From assembly GCA_050251815.1 (NCBI GenBank), contig JBFWMB010000012.1:8724-72723 (forward strand): DNA of 64,000 nucleotides. The letters are read 5' to 3'. The number at the start of each line of letters is the position of its first letter. Within the stretch, counting starts at the first letter, position 1. The position numbers and the translations under genes were made by a program. This stretch comes from GWE2-40-63 sp050251815 (GTDB taxonomy: Bacteria > Bacteroidota > Bacteroidia > Bacteroidales > SZUA-534). Shown here piece after piece: positions 18,539 to 24,941 of the stretch. A model generated the notes under the pieces. The model made no database searches, was not told the origin of the DNA, and saw only the letters and a list, made by a program, of their open reading frames with translations.

Positions 18539-21175
18539 ATGAAAAAGGCTAAACAAATTTTCTCCAAACTGGTATTGCTTGTATTTTTTTGGATACTAAC
18601 AGCATGTAATAATACTTCGATTGAATATCCTTTTCAGAATCCTAAACTTCCGGTTGAGGAACGTATTGATGATTTGTTGAATCGCATGACCCTTGAAGAA
18701 AAAGCATCGCAACTTGTTTATGAGTCGCCGGCTATTGAACGCCTGGGAATTCCGGAATACAATTGGTGGAATGAGTGCCTACACGGTGTGGGGCGGGCCG
18801 GATTAGCCACCGTTTTTCCACAGGCCATTGGAATGGCTGCCATGTTCGATAAAGAACAACTATTTGCCAATGCAGTAATTATTTCCGACGAAGCCCGGGC
18901 AAAACATCACGAAGCTGCAAGGAACGGTCAGCGGGGCATTTATCAGGGACTTACCTTTTGGACACCCAACATCAATATTTTTCGCGATCCCCGCTGGGGA
19001 CGCGGTATGGAAACTTATGGCGAAGATCCTTTTTTAACTGGTGAATTAGCGGTTGAGTTTATAAAAGGCTTGCAGGGCAACAATGAAAAGTACCTAAAGC
19101 TGGTAGCAACCGCTAAACATTTTGTAGTTCACAGTGGGCCCGAATACAACCGTCACACCTTTGATGCGCTGGTAAATAAACGCGATTTTTTTGAGACCTA
19201 TGCTCCGCATTTCAAGCGAACCATTGACGAGGCGCAGGTAGAGTCGTTTATGTGCGCTTACAACCGGCTCGACGGCGAACCCTGTTGTGGAAGCGGATAC
19301 TTGCTAAACGACTTGTTGCGTGAGCAATGGGGCTTTAAAGGTTATGTGGTTTCGGATTGCTGGGCACTGGTCGATTTTTACAAAAACCATAAGGTGGTAG
19401 GAACTGAAGCTGAAGCAGCCGCCATGGCATTAAAATCGGGTACCGATTTAAATTGTGGCAGCGTGTATCCTTCGCTGGTTGATGCAATAAACAAAGGACT
19501 GGTCGACGAAATGTATGTCGATGAATCGCTTCGGCGTTTGCTACATGCCCGTTTTAAACTGGGCATGTTCGATCCTGAACCGATGGTTCCCTTTGCACAG
19601 ATTCCCTATGAAGTGGTGAATTCCGATAAGCACAAAGAGGTCGCTTTGCTTTCGGCTCAAAAAAGCATGGTCTTGCTTAAAAACGAACAAAACCTGCTTC
19701 CACTTTCCAAAAACTTAAAAACAATTGCCGTAATTGGGCCAAATGCGAACGATGAGGAAATGCTTTTAGGCAATTACAACGGGCATCCCGAAAAAGCGAT
19801 TACTCCCTTGCAGGGGATTGTTAGTAAGCTTGGAAATACAGCGGAAGTTCTGTATGCCAAGGGTTGTGATTTGGCTGAAAACCTACCTTTCTTACAGGCC
19901 ATTCCTGCTGCGAATTTTTATCTCGATGCCCATAAAACTTCCCGGGGATTAACAGCATCTTTCTATAACAATATAGATTGTTCGGGCGATGCTGTGTTTA
20001 GCGAGACGCATCCACAGATTAATTTTAACTGGCAGGGAAACGCTCCCGTTCCGCAGGTTCCGGTCGATAGTTTTAGCATTCGCTGGAACGGCTGGCTGAT
20101 TCCCGAACTCACCGGAGAATACTACCTGGGTGGCGACGGAAAAGATGGCTACCGGATATGGATTGATGGCGAAGAGCTGGTGAATTATCAGGGATATCAT
20201 CGGAACCAAAGTCGTTATAAAAGAATAAAACTGGAGAAGGGAAAACCGTATCAGTTACAGGTTGATTATACCCACCTGACCCGTTCGGCTATGATGAAAC
20301 TGGTTTGGGCGCGAACCGGCATCGATTTGGAGCAGGAAGCCCTTGAACTTGCAATAAAGGCCGATGTGGTGGTTCTTTGCATGGGTTTGTCGCCACAGCT
20401 CGAAGGAGAAGAAATGGAGGTGGCTGTTGAAGGTTTTAAAGGAGGCGACCGGCTCACCTTAGGGTTGCCCGAAACGCAGACGCAGCTCATCAGGAAAATT
20501 CATGCCACCGGACGTCCCGTTGTCCTTGTTCTGTTGAATGGAAGTGCGCTGTCAGTTAACTGGGAGGCAAAACATATTCCGGCCATACTGGAAGCCTGGT
20601 ATCCCGGACAAGCCGGAGGAACAGCCATTGCCGATGTGCTGTTTGGAGATTACAATCCAGCCGGACGCTTACCCGTTACTTTCTACAAAAGTGAAAACCA
20701 ACTTCCCGATTTTGAAGATTATGCCATGCAGGGACGAACCTACCGCTTTTTTAAGGGTGAACCTTTGTTCTCGTTTGGGCACGGGTTGAGTTATACGCAA
20801 TTTGAATACTCCGATTTTGTACTACCCCAAAAAGCATCCTTTTCCCAACCTTTAACCCTAAGTGTAAAAGTAACCAACACCGGAAGAATTGCCGGCGACG
20901 AAGTAGTACAACTGTATGTAAAAGATGTTGAAGCCTCAGTAACTGTTCCTTTGGTTTCGTTGCAGGGGTTACAGCGCATTCACCTGAAACCCGGGGAATC
21001 AAAAATGGTAAGTTTTATGTTGACATCGGATCAACTTGTCGTGTTCGATGAGGATGGCTGTGCAAAAAACGAAGCCGGAGTTTTTGAGATTTCGGTAGGA
21101 GGGAAAGCTCCTTATCAGAAAGGTTTTGATGCACAAACCACTCAGGTTTTAACCCAGTCGGTTTGGCTTGAATAA
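18539..21175 (+). CDS. GH3 beta-glycosidase with PA14 insertion, lipoprotein
   Basis: From the ATG at 18539 the product is 878 residues with a lipoprotein signal ('ILTAC', Cys23). The GH3 N-terminal barrel shows 'RWGRGMETYGEDP' (152-164), 'ATAKHFVVHSG' (190-200) and the nucleophile Asp273 in 'GYVVSDCWAL'. A PA14 domain (about 468-595, 'ASFYNNIDCSG', 'YYLGGDGKDGYRIWIDGE') is inserted in the second GH3 domain, and a fibronectin-III-like domain ends the protein ('NTGRIAGDEVVQLYV'). It would release terminal beta-linked glucose or xylose; which one cannot be told from sequence. The open frame reaches back to 18329 inside the GH5 gene, but that extension would hide the lipobox. Last gene of the locus, followed by a strong terminator. 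Confidence 0.92.
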   Translation: MKKAKQIFSKLVLLVFFWILTACNNTSIEYPFQNPKLPVEERIDDLLNRMTLEEKASQLVYESPAIERLGIPEYNWWNECLHGVGRAGLATVFPQAIGMAAMFDKEQLFANAVIISDEARAKHHEAARNGQRGIYQGLTFWTPNINIFRDPRWGRGMETYGEDPFLTGELAVEFIKGLQGNNEKYLKLVATAKHFVVHSGPEYNRHTFDALVNKRDFFETYAPHFKRTIDEAQVESFMCAYNRLDGEPCCGSGYLLNDLLREQWGFKGYVVSDCWALVDFYKNHKVVGTEAEAAAMALKSGTDLNCGSVYPSLVDAINKGLVDEMYVDESLRRLLHARFKLGMFDPEPMVPFAQIPYEVVNSDKHKEVALLSAQKSMVLLKNEQNLLPLSKNLKTIAVIGPNANDEEMLLGNYNGHPEKAITPLQGIVSKLGNTAEVLYAKGCDLAENLPFLQAIPAANFYLDAHKTSRGLTASFYNNIDCSGDAVFSETHPQINFNWQGNAPVPQVPVDSFSIRWNGWLIPELTGEYYLGGDGKDGYRIWIDGEELVNYQGYHRNQSRYKRIKLEKGKPYQLQVDYTHLTRSAMMKLVWARTGIDLEQEALELAIKADVVVLCMGLSPQLEGEEMEVAVEGFKGGDRLTLGLPETQTQLIRKIHATGRPVVLVLLNGSALSVNWEAKHIPAILEAWYPGQAGGTAIADVLFGDYNPAGRLPVTFYKSENQLPDFEDYAMQGRTYRFFKGEPLFSFGHGLSYTQFEYSDFVLPQKASFSQPLTLSVKVTNTGRIAGDEVVQLYVKDVEASVTVPLVSLQGLQRIHLKPGESKMVSFMLTSDQLVVFDEDGCAKNEAGVFEISVGGKAPYQKGFDAQTTQVLTQSVWLE

Positions 21176-21194
21176 ACCGAATTTGTTTTAAAAC

Positions 21195-21230
21195 AAAGGC
21201 GGCCCGGAATTGAAATTCCAGGCCGCCTTT
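21195..21230. terminator. Bidirectional terminator between GH3 and PfkB kinase genes
   Basis: A 17-base inverted repeat (21195-21211 with 21214-21230, core AAAGGCGGCC / GGCCGCCTTT, one mismatch) has a T-run on the + side and an A-rich flank for the - strand. It lies between two convergent genes and marks the end of the polysaccharide locus. Confidence 0.9.
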
Positions 21231-21247
21231 TCTTTCTTTTCGTATTT

Positions 21248-22216
21248 TTATTCCAGATGTTCTTTAATAAAAGCCCATCCTTTTTCAGATATTTTAGCCC
21301 CTAAGTTTTCAATAACCTTTCCTGAAAGCAAGGCTCCCATTTTGCCGCATTTGCTTAGCGACAGCTTATGAACCATTCCGTATAAAAATCCGGCGGCATA
21401 AAGGTCGCCTGCTCCGGTGGTATCAAAAGCATCGATACCAATAATGCCAACCCGGGCTTCATCGGTTCCGTGTTTGATTAAAGAACCCTGTTTACCGATC
21501 TTTACTACGGCGTATTCACAAAGTGTAGCCAGTTCGTTTAGCGATTCTTCCGGATTTTTTCCGGTAAAGGCACGGGCTTCTTCCTCGTTGGCAAAAATTA
21601 TATCAACATAATCACGAACAATCCGGTGCAAAAATTCTTTGTTTTCTTCAACTACATTGTAGCTGGCCAAATCGAGCGAAACGTTCAGTCCTTTTTCTTT
21701 GGCAATTTTAACTGCGGTTTCAATCAGTTCATGGTTTTGAACCAAATATCCTTCGATGTGGAAGTATTGATAGCCTTCGAAAATACCCGGATTGATATCG
21801 GATGCACACAATTCAACCGCCGCTCCCAGATAAGTAGCAAAGGTGCGTTCCGAATCGGGTGAAACCAAAGCTACCGCTTTACCGGTTGGTGTTTCGCTCA
21901 ACAGAAGAAAAGGTTCAATACCGGCTTCCTCCAGATCTTCTTTAAAAAACACACCCAGCGGATCGGCGCCAACTTTACCCACAAAACCGGTTTCAATGCC
22001 CAAACGGGCCAGTCCGTGTATGGTATTTGCTGCAGAACCACCTGATGTCATTACCTGATTCAGGTGGTGGGTACTTTCAATTACCAGTTTGCTGAAATTG
22101 GCATCCACCAGTTGCATGCTTCCTTTTGGCAGGTTTAATTCGGTTAATGTACTGTCGTTGTTTAACTTAGTCATCACATCGACCAGGGCGTTGCCCATTC
22201 CTAAAATCTTATCCAT
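21248..22216 (-). CDS. PfkB-family carbohydrate/nucleoside kinase
   Basis: The 322-residue cytoplasmic protein has both PfkB signatures: the N-terminal 'SGGSAANTIHGLARLG' with the ribokinase-type Gly-Gly, and the C-terminal 'DAFDTTGAGDLYAAGFLYG' containing the catalytic Asp and anion hole. The general form ('MDKILGMGNALVDVMTKL') is that of the adenosine kinase/ribokinase-like group widely conserved as a single gene in Bacteroidota. The substrate is therefore probably a sugar or nucleoside, not fructose-6-phosphate. It faces the polysaccharide locus and ends at the shared terminator, so it is not part of that operon. Confidence 0.87.
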   Translation of the reverse strand: MDKILGMGNALVDVMTKLNNDSTLTELNLPKGSMQLVDANFSKLVIESTHHLNQVMTSGGSAANTIHGLARLGIETGFVGKVGADPLGVFFKEDLEEAGIEPFLLLSETPTGKAVALVSPDSERTFATYLGAAVELCASDINPGIFEGYQYFHIEGYLVQNHELIETAVKIAKEKGLNVSLDLASYNVVEENKEFLHRIVRDYVDIIFANEEEARAFTGKNPEESLNELATLCEYAVVKIGKQGSLIKHGTDEARVGIIGIDAFDTTGAGDLYAAGFLYGMVHKLSLSKCGKMGALLSGKVIENLGAKISEKGWAFIKEHLE

Positions 22217-22353
22217 TGTATTGGTTCAAAAATTCAAAAAACGTTGCGAAATAACTCTAAATTTAAAGAATAAAAAAATAATATCGCAATTAATTGACAG
22301 TCACAACAGAAACTTTAAAGTTGAATGAGGTTAAAAAAATTTTGGTTAAATAT

Positions 22354-22384
22354 TTTGCAGATTCAAAAGATGCGCTTATTTTTG
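22354..22384 (+). promoter_or_regulatory. Promoter of tRNA-Asn
   Basis: TTTG (22354-22357), a 19-base spacer and TATTTTTG (22377-22384) match the Bacteroidota primary-sigma consensus TTTG-N19-TAnnTTTG. The tRNA begins 44 bases after the -7 box. Confidence 0.85.
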
Positions 22385-22428
22385 CCACGCAATTTGAGAA
22401 ACGGATTTACTCAGGTTGTAAGCGTTCT

Positions 22429-22502
22429 TCCTCCTTAGCTCAGTTGGTTAGAGCACCTGACTGTTAATCAGGGGGTCCTTGGTTCAAGTCCAAGAGGGGG
22501 AG
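22429..22502 (+). tRNA. tRNA-Asn (anticodon GTT)
   Basis: The 74-base gene folds into a standard cloverleaf. The acceptor is TCCTCCT (22429-22435) pairing with AGGGGGA (22495-22501) including one G-U pair, with G22502 as discriminator. The anticodon stem CCTGA/TCAGG encloses loop CTGTTAA with anticodon GTT at 22463-22465. The variable loop is GGGTC and the T-arm is CTTGG-TTCAAGT-CCAAG. CCA is not encoded. A perfect promoter precedes it and a terminator follows. Its 3' half is copied several times downstream. Confidence 0.97.
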
Positions 22503-22513
22503 CTCAACAAAAT

Positions 22514-22550
22514 AAAGCCTTTGCAGATTTTTTGCAAAGGCTTTTTTATT
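22514..22550 (+). terminator. Terminator of tRNA-Asn
   Basis: A 12-bp perfect inverted repeat (AAAGCCTTTGCA 22514-22525 with TGCAAAGGCTTT 22533-22544) is followed by a T-rich run. Degraded versions of this hairpin are visible at the matching place in each downstream repeat, for example around 22636-22675. Confidence 0.9.
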
Positions 22551-22556
22551 TTATAA

Positions 22557-23361
22557 CTGTTAACCAGGGCCCCGAAAGCCTTCGGGGTTGGTTCAAGGGC
22601 CTACCGGAAGGGTTCGGAAAGGGAGCTCAGTAAAAACAAAGCACCTGCAAATTTATTGTGAAGGTTTTTTTATTATATGACAAGAGCAAAAGGTCAAGCC
22701 GAATGGTTGCTCTGGATATTCAACTTTTAAATGATTAATTTTGATGGGCTGTTAACCAGGGCCCCGAAAGCCTTCGGGGTTGGTTCAAGTCCCTGACGAA
22801 AGGGTTCGGAAAGGAACTCAGTAAAAACAAAGCTCCTGCAAATTTATTGTCAAGGTTTTTTATTGTATGACAAGAGCAAAAGGTTAAGCCGAATGGTTGC
22901 TCTGGTTATTCAACTTTTAAGTGATTAATTTTGTAACTGTTAATCAGGGCTCCGAAAGCTTTCGGGGTTGGTTCAAGTCCATTCCGAAAGTTTTCTGATG
23001 GGGGAGTCCAGCAAAATAATGCACTTACAAATTATTGTAGGTACCTTTTTGTTTTGTAGCCATACGAAAGGGTCAATTCGAATACCATTTCTCGAAATAT
23101 TTAACTTTTTAATGATTAATTTTATAACTGTTAATCAGGGCCCCGAAAGCTTTCGGGGTTGGTTCAAGTCCATTCCGAAAGGCTTCGGAAGGGGGAGTCC
23201 AGCAAAATAATGCGCTTGTAAATTATTATAGGTGCCTTTTTATTTTGTAGCCATACGAAAGGGTTAATTCGAATACCATTTCTCGAAATATTTAACTTTT
23301 TAATGATTAATTTTGAAAGTGTTAATCAATGTCCCGAAAGCCTTTGTGCTTTTCACCAACT
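22557..23361 (+). repeat. Array of ~190-bp direct repeats derived from the tRNA-Asn 3' half
   Basis: Four consecutive units start at 22557, 22749, 22937 and 23128 (periods 192, 188 and 191 bases), and a partial fifth head starts at 23319. Each begins with CTGTTAATCAGGG or CTGTTAACCAGGG, the tRNA anticodon loop and 3' stem strand. It continues through an 18-base palindrome-like insert (CCCCGAAAGCTTTCGGGG in unit 4), then TTGGTTCAAGTCC, the tRNA T-arm. A second CCGAA/TTCGG hairpin, a GGGGGAG acceptor-like remnant and a decayed terminator follow. Units 1-2 share one spacer and units 3-4 another, suggesting pairwise duplication. No unit has the 5' half of a tRNA, so none is a functional tRNA. No credible protein gene lies in this stretch. 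Confidence 0.9.
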
Positions 23362-23661
23362 ATGGAACAAGGCTTTGTATACATATTGTTTAGTAAAAAA
23401 CTATCGCGATTTTATGTTGGTGCTACACGATTAGCCCCAACAGATAGACTATCCTGACATTTGACCAACTATTACGGGATTTTAAAATTCACTGCAAAAG
23501 CCGACGATTGGGAGCCCTTTATAAACATTGAATGTAAAAACTTTGAGCAGGCTTTAAAAATAGAAGCACACATCAAGAAGATGAAAAGTAAAAAGTACAT
23601 TGAGAATCTTCAATACTATCCTGATATTATTACCAAATTGCTCGAAAAATATTCTTCGTGA
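23362..23661 (+). pseudogene. GIY-YIG nuclease gene interrupted by one in-frame TGA
   Basis: Reading from the ATG at 23362 gives a GIY-YIG protein: 'MEQGFVYILFSKKLSRFYVG' supplies the GFVYIL strand and the YVG of the motif. It then meets TGA at codon 32 (23455-23457) and continues in the same frame with 'HLTNYYGILKFTAKADDW', 'FEQALKIEAHIKKMKSKKYI' and 'LLEKYSS' to a TGA at 23659. Apart from that codon the 99-residue frame is full length for this small family of UvrC-like single-domain nucleases. No second frameshift is seen, so inactivation appears recent. It is preceded (23319) and followed (23666) by tRNA-Asn-tail repeats, suggesting the gene and repeats form one element. Recoding of TGA is possible but unsupported. 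Confidence 0.82.
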
Positions 23662-23665
23662 AAAA

Positions 23666-23718
23666 CTGTTAATCATTGCCCCGAAAGCTTTCGGGCTTGG
23701 TTCAAGCCCATTGTCAAA
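23666..23718 (+). repeat. Isolated tRNA-Asn-tail repeat copy after the GIY-YIG gene
   Basis: CTGTTAATCATTGCCCCGAAAGCTTTCGGGCTTGGTTCAAGCCCATTG again joins anticodon-loop sequence, a CCCGAAAGCTTTCGGG palindrome and the T-arm, here as GCTTGG-TTCAAGCCC. It stops just before the end of the hicB-like gene. Together with the copy at 23319 it brackets the GIY-YIG frame. Confidence 0.85.
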
Positions 23719-23719
23719 G

Positions 23720-24106
23720 CTAGATTAGAAAACTGGCCTCCGATAATTCGCGACCAATTTGTTGTACACCCTCTAAGATTCTTTTTAACTGGCTGGTCGA
23801 GGGTTTTTTACTGCCTTTAATATATTGCGCCAACAAACTTTGATTCATACCTATACGTTCACTTAAAGCCTTTGCGTTTATTACCTTGTAAAAATCGAAA
23901 AAGCTTTCAAGGTCATAGGCAAACTGAATGTCGCTAAGGGTATATTCCTCGCTTTCAAAAGCCAAATTTACAGCCTCAACTGCATTTTTTTGAAGGGCTG
24001 TAAAACTTTCGGCCTCGGTGGCAATAAAATTATTTTCAATAGTTCCGGTAGCACTGTATCCTGTATCTTCTTTTACAACTTCTAATAGTATTTTTTTCTT
24101 TTTCAT
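23720..24106 (-). CDS. hicB: HicB-like antitoxin with C-terminal XRE-type HTH
   Basis: The 128-residue protein has an N-terminal HicB-type partial RNase H fold ('KEDTGYSATGTIENNFIATEAESFTALQKNAVEAV', about 10-45). A C-terminal helix-turn-helix covers about residues 75-115 ('ALSERIGMNQSLLAQYIKGSKKPS'), the architecture of HicB antitoxins that both neutralise HicA and repress the operon. Its ATG overlaps the stop of the upstream toxin frame by ATGA, the usual translational coupling of hicAB pairs. The stop lies directly against a tRNA-tail repeat copy. Confidence 0.88.
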   Translation of the reverse strand: MKKKKILLEVVKEDTGYSATGTIENNFIATEAESFTALQKNAVEAVNLAFESEEYTLSDIQFAYDLESFFDFYKVINAKALSERIGMNQSLLAQYIKGSKKPSTSQLKRILEGVQQIGRELSEASFLI

Positions 24107-24300
24107 CGCTTGTTTGTTTTAATATCAGCTTGCTTTAATATTGCCTTTAGCAATCCTTTTTTAACCTCCTTACCTGCATGGTAGGGTACTGTTAACTGTA
24201 GATCCTTTTCGGGATGTTGCATAATAACATGACTTCCTTTTTGCCGGACTACAACCCAACCATTGTTTTTTAATAGCTTAAAAAGGTCGTTGTATTTTAT
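24103..24300 (-). CDS. hicA: HicA-family mRNA interferase toxin with non-standard ATA start
   Basis: The 65-codon frame reads 'KYNDLFKLLKNNGWVVVRQK' followed by 'GSHVIMQHPEKDLQLTVPYH' and 'KKGLLKAILKQADI'. This is a complete HicA double-stranded-RNA-binding-fold toxin with the catalytic His in 'GSH' (about residue 24) and the expected C-terminal helix. HicA cleaves mRNA when HicB is lost. The codon where the initiator should be is ATA (24300-24298), and the frame has no ATG, GTG or TTG before a TAA further upstream. A strong -7 box ends four bases before it, so the message would be essentially leaderless. Either ATA is used, or the start has mutated and the toxin is silent. An internal ATG at codon 27 would remove the catalytic His. 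Confidence 0.8.
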   Translation of the reverse strand: MKYNDLFKLLKNNGWVVVRQKGSHVIMQHPEKDLQLTVPYHAGKEVKKGLLKAILKQADIKTNKR

Positions 24301-24304
24301 GGTG

Positions 24305-24334
24305 CAAAGGTAATAAATATATTACTTTTTCAAA
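24305..24334 (-). promoter_or_regulatory. Promoter of hicAB
   Basis: On the - strand TTTG (24334-24331), 18 bases, then TACCTTTG (24312-24305) fit the Bacteroidota consensus. The expected transcription start is at about 24301-24300, coincident with the first hicA codon. The AT-rich palindromic stretch around 24311-24326 (GTAATATATTTATTAC on the - strand) could be a HicB operator. Confidence 0.72.
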
Positions 24335-24435
24335 CAAATGGAATTTTTGTGTGTTATTGAGTGAATAACCAAGGTATTGAAAAGGTACGCCTAATGAGGC
24401 TGTTAATCTGGTTCTCAAACGGGCATTAATAAAAA

Positions 24436-24643
24436 CCCGATCTTTTTTAAAAAGATCGGGACTTTGTAAAAAAAGATCGGGTTCTTATAAAATAAAGTCG
24501 TGATCTTGTAAAAAAAGATCGTGACCTTGTAAAATAAAGTCCCGACTTTGTAAAAAATAAACGAGACCTTTTTGCAAAAAGATCGGGACTTGTTTGAAAA
24601 AAGATCCCGACCTTTTCGAAGAAAGATCGGGACTTTGTTGGCC
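24436..24643. repeat. Array of about nine degenerate ~21-bp repeats around GATCGGGAC
   Basis: After an inverted repeat (CCCGATC...GATCGGG, 24436-24460), units of the type AAGATCGGGACTTTGTAAAA recur at about 24452, 24474, 24494, 24515, 24536, 24558, 24579, 24601 and 24622. The spacing is 20-22 bases with several variants (GATCGTGACC, AGTCCCGAC, GATCCCGACC). Some units appear in the inverse sense, since GATCCCGAC is close to the complement. In one frame the units read as heptapeptides (DRDFVKK, DRDLVK), but stops interrupt every few units, so no protein is proposed. The rest of 24335-24435 and 24644-24850 contains no gene I can support. Confidence 0.8.
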
Positions 24644-24718
24644 TACGAACCCGTCTTTGATTATTACAGGTAACCTATCCTTAGGCCTGAATTCTAATTG
24701 TGTAACGAACAGGCATTA

Positions 24719-24795
24719 CGGGTTGTATTTACCAGGCTTTAGCTACTTCTTGTAAAAATGCCTCCACGCCAAGGAACAGGAACCAATACAACCCG
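24719..24795. repeat. 11-bp inverted repeat upstream of the TonB receptor promoter
   Basis: CGGGTTGTATT (24719-24729) is matched by AATACAACCCG (24785-24795) with a 55-base loop. A smaller hairpin AATCCC/GGGATT (24835-24854) abuts the -35-like box. No known riboswitch was recognised in the interval. Confidence 0.55.
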
Positions 24796-24852
24796 GAAAT
24801 CAATCCAGCACTGCTGGAGCTTATTCAAAGTAAAAATCCCAACTTTTAGGGA

Positions 24853-24883
24853 TTGCCGCCATTTTTCTTCGCTGCTACTTTTG
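24853..24883 (+). promoter_or_regulatory. Promoter of the iron-uptake gene cluster
   Basis: TTG (24853-24855), 20-base spacer, TACTTTTG (24876-24883). This would give a leader of about 50 bases before the ATG at 24942. I could not identify a Fur box with confidence. Confidence 0.65.
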
Positions 24884-24941
24884 ACCCGAAGTTTATTCAA
24901 ATAATAATTCGAGGGATTTAGTTGGAGAAGAAAAAAGCATC

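Noticed and set aside
22968..23210. 80-residue open frame within the repeats
   Set aside because: It simply reads through two repeat units, has no family features and follows no start signal.
22557..23318. Additional functional tRNA-Asn genes
   Set aside because: Each copy lacks the 5' acceptor strand, D-arm and 5' anticodon stem, so no cloverleaf can form.
23455..23457. TGA as selenocysteine or recoded Trp in the GIY-YIG frame
   Set aside because: No SECIS-like element was recognised and nothing else in the window suggests TGA recoding; other genes use TGA as stop.
24436..24643. CRISPR array
   Set aside because: Units are contiguous degenerate 21-mers with no separate unique spacers, and no cas genes are present.
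24660..24941. Riboswitch before the TonB receptor
   Set aside because: I found inverted repeats but no recognised aptamer core, and the promoter lies downstream of most of them.
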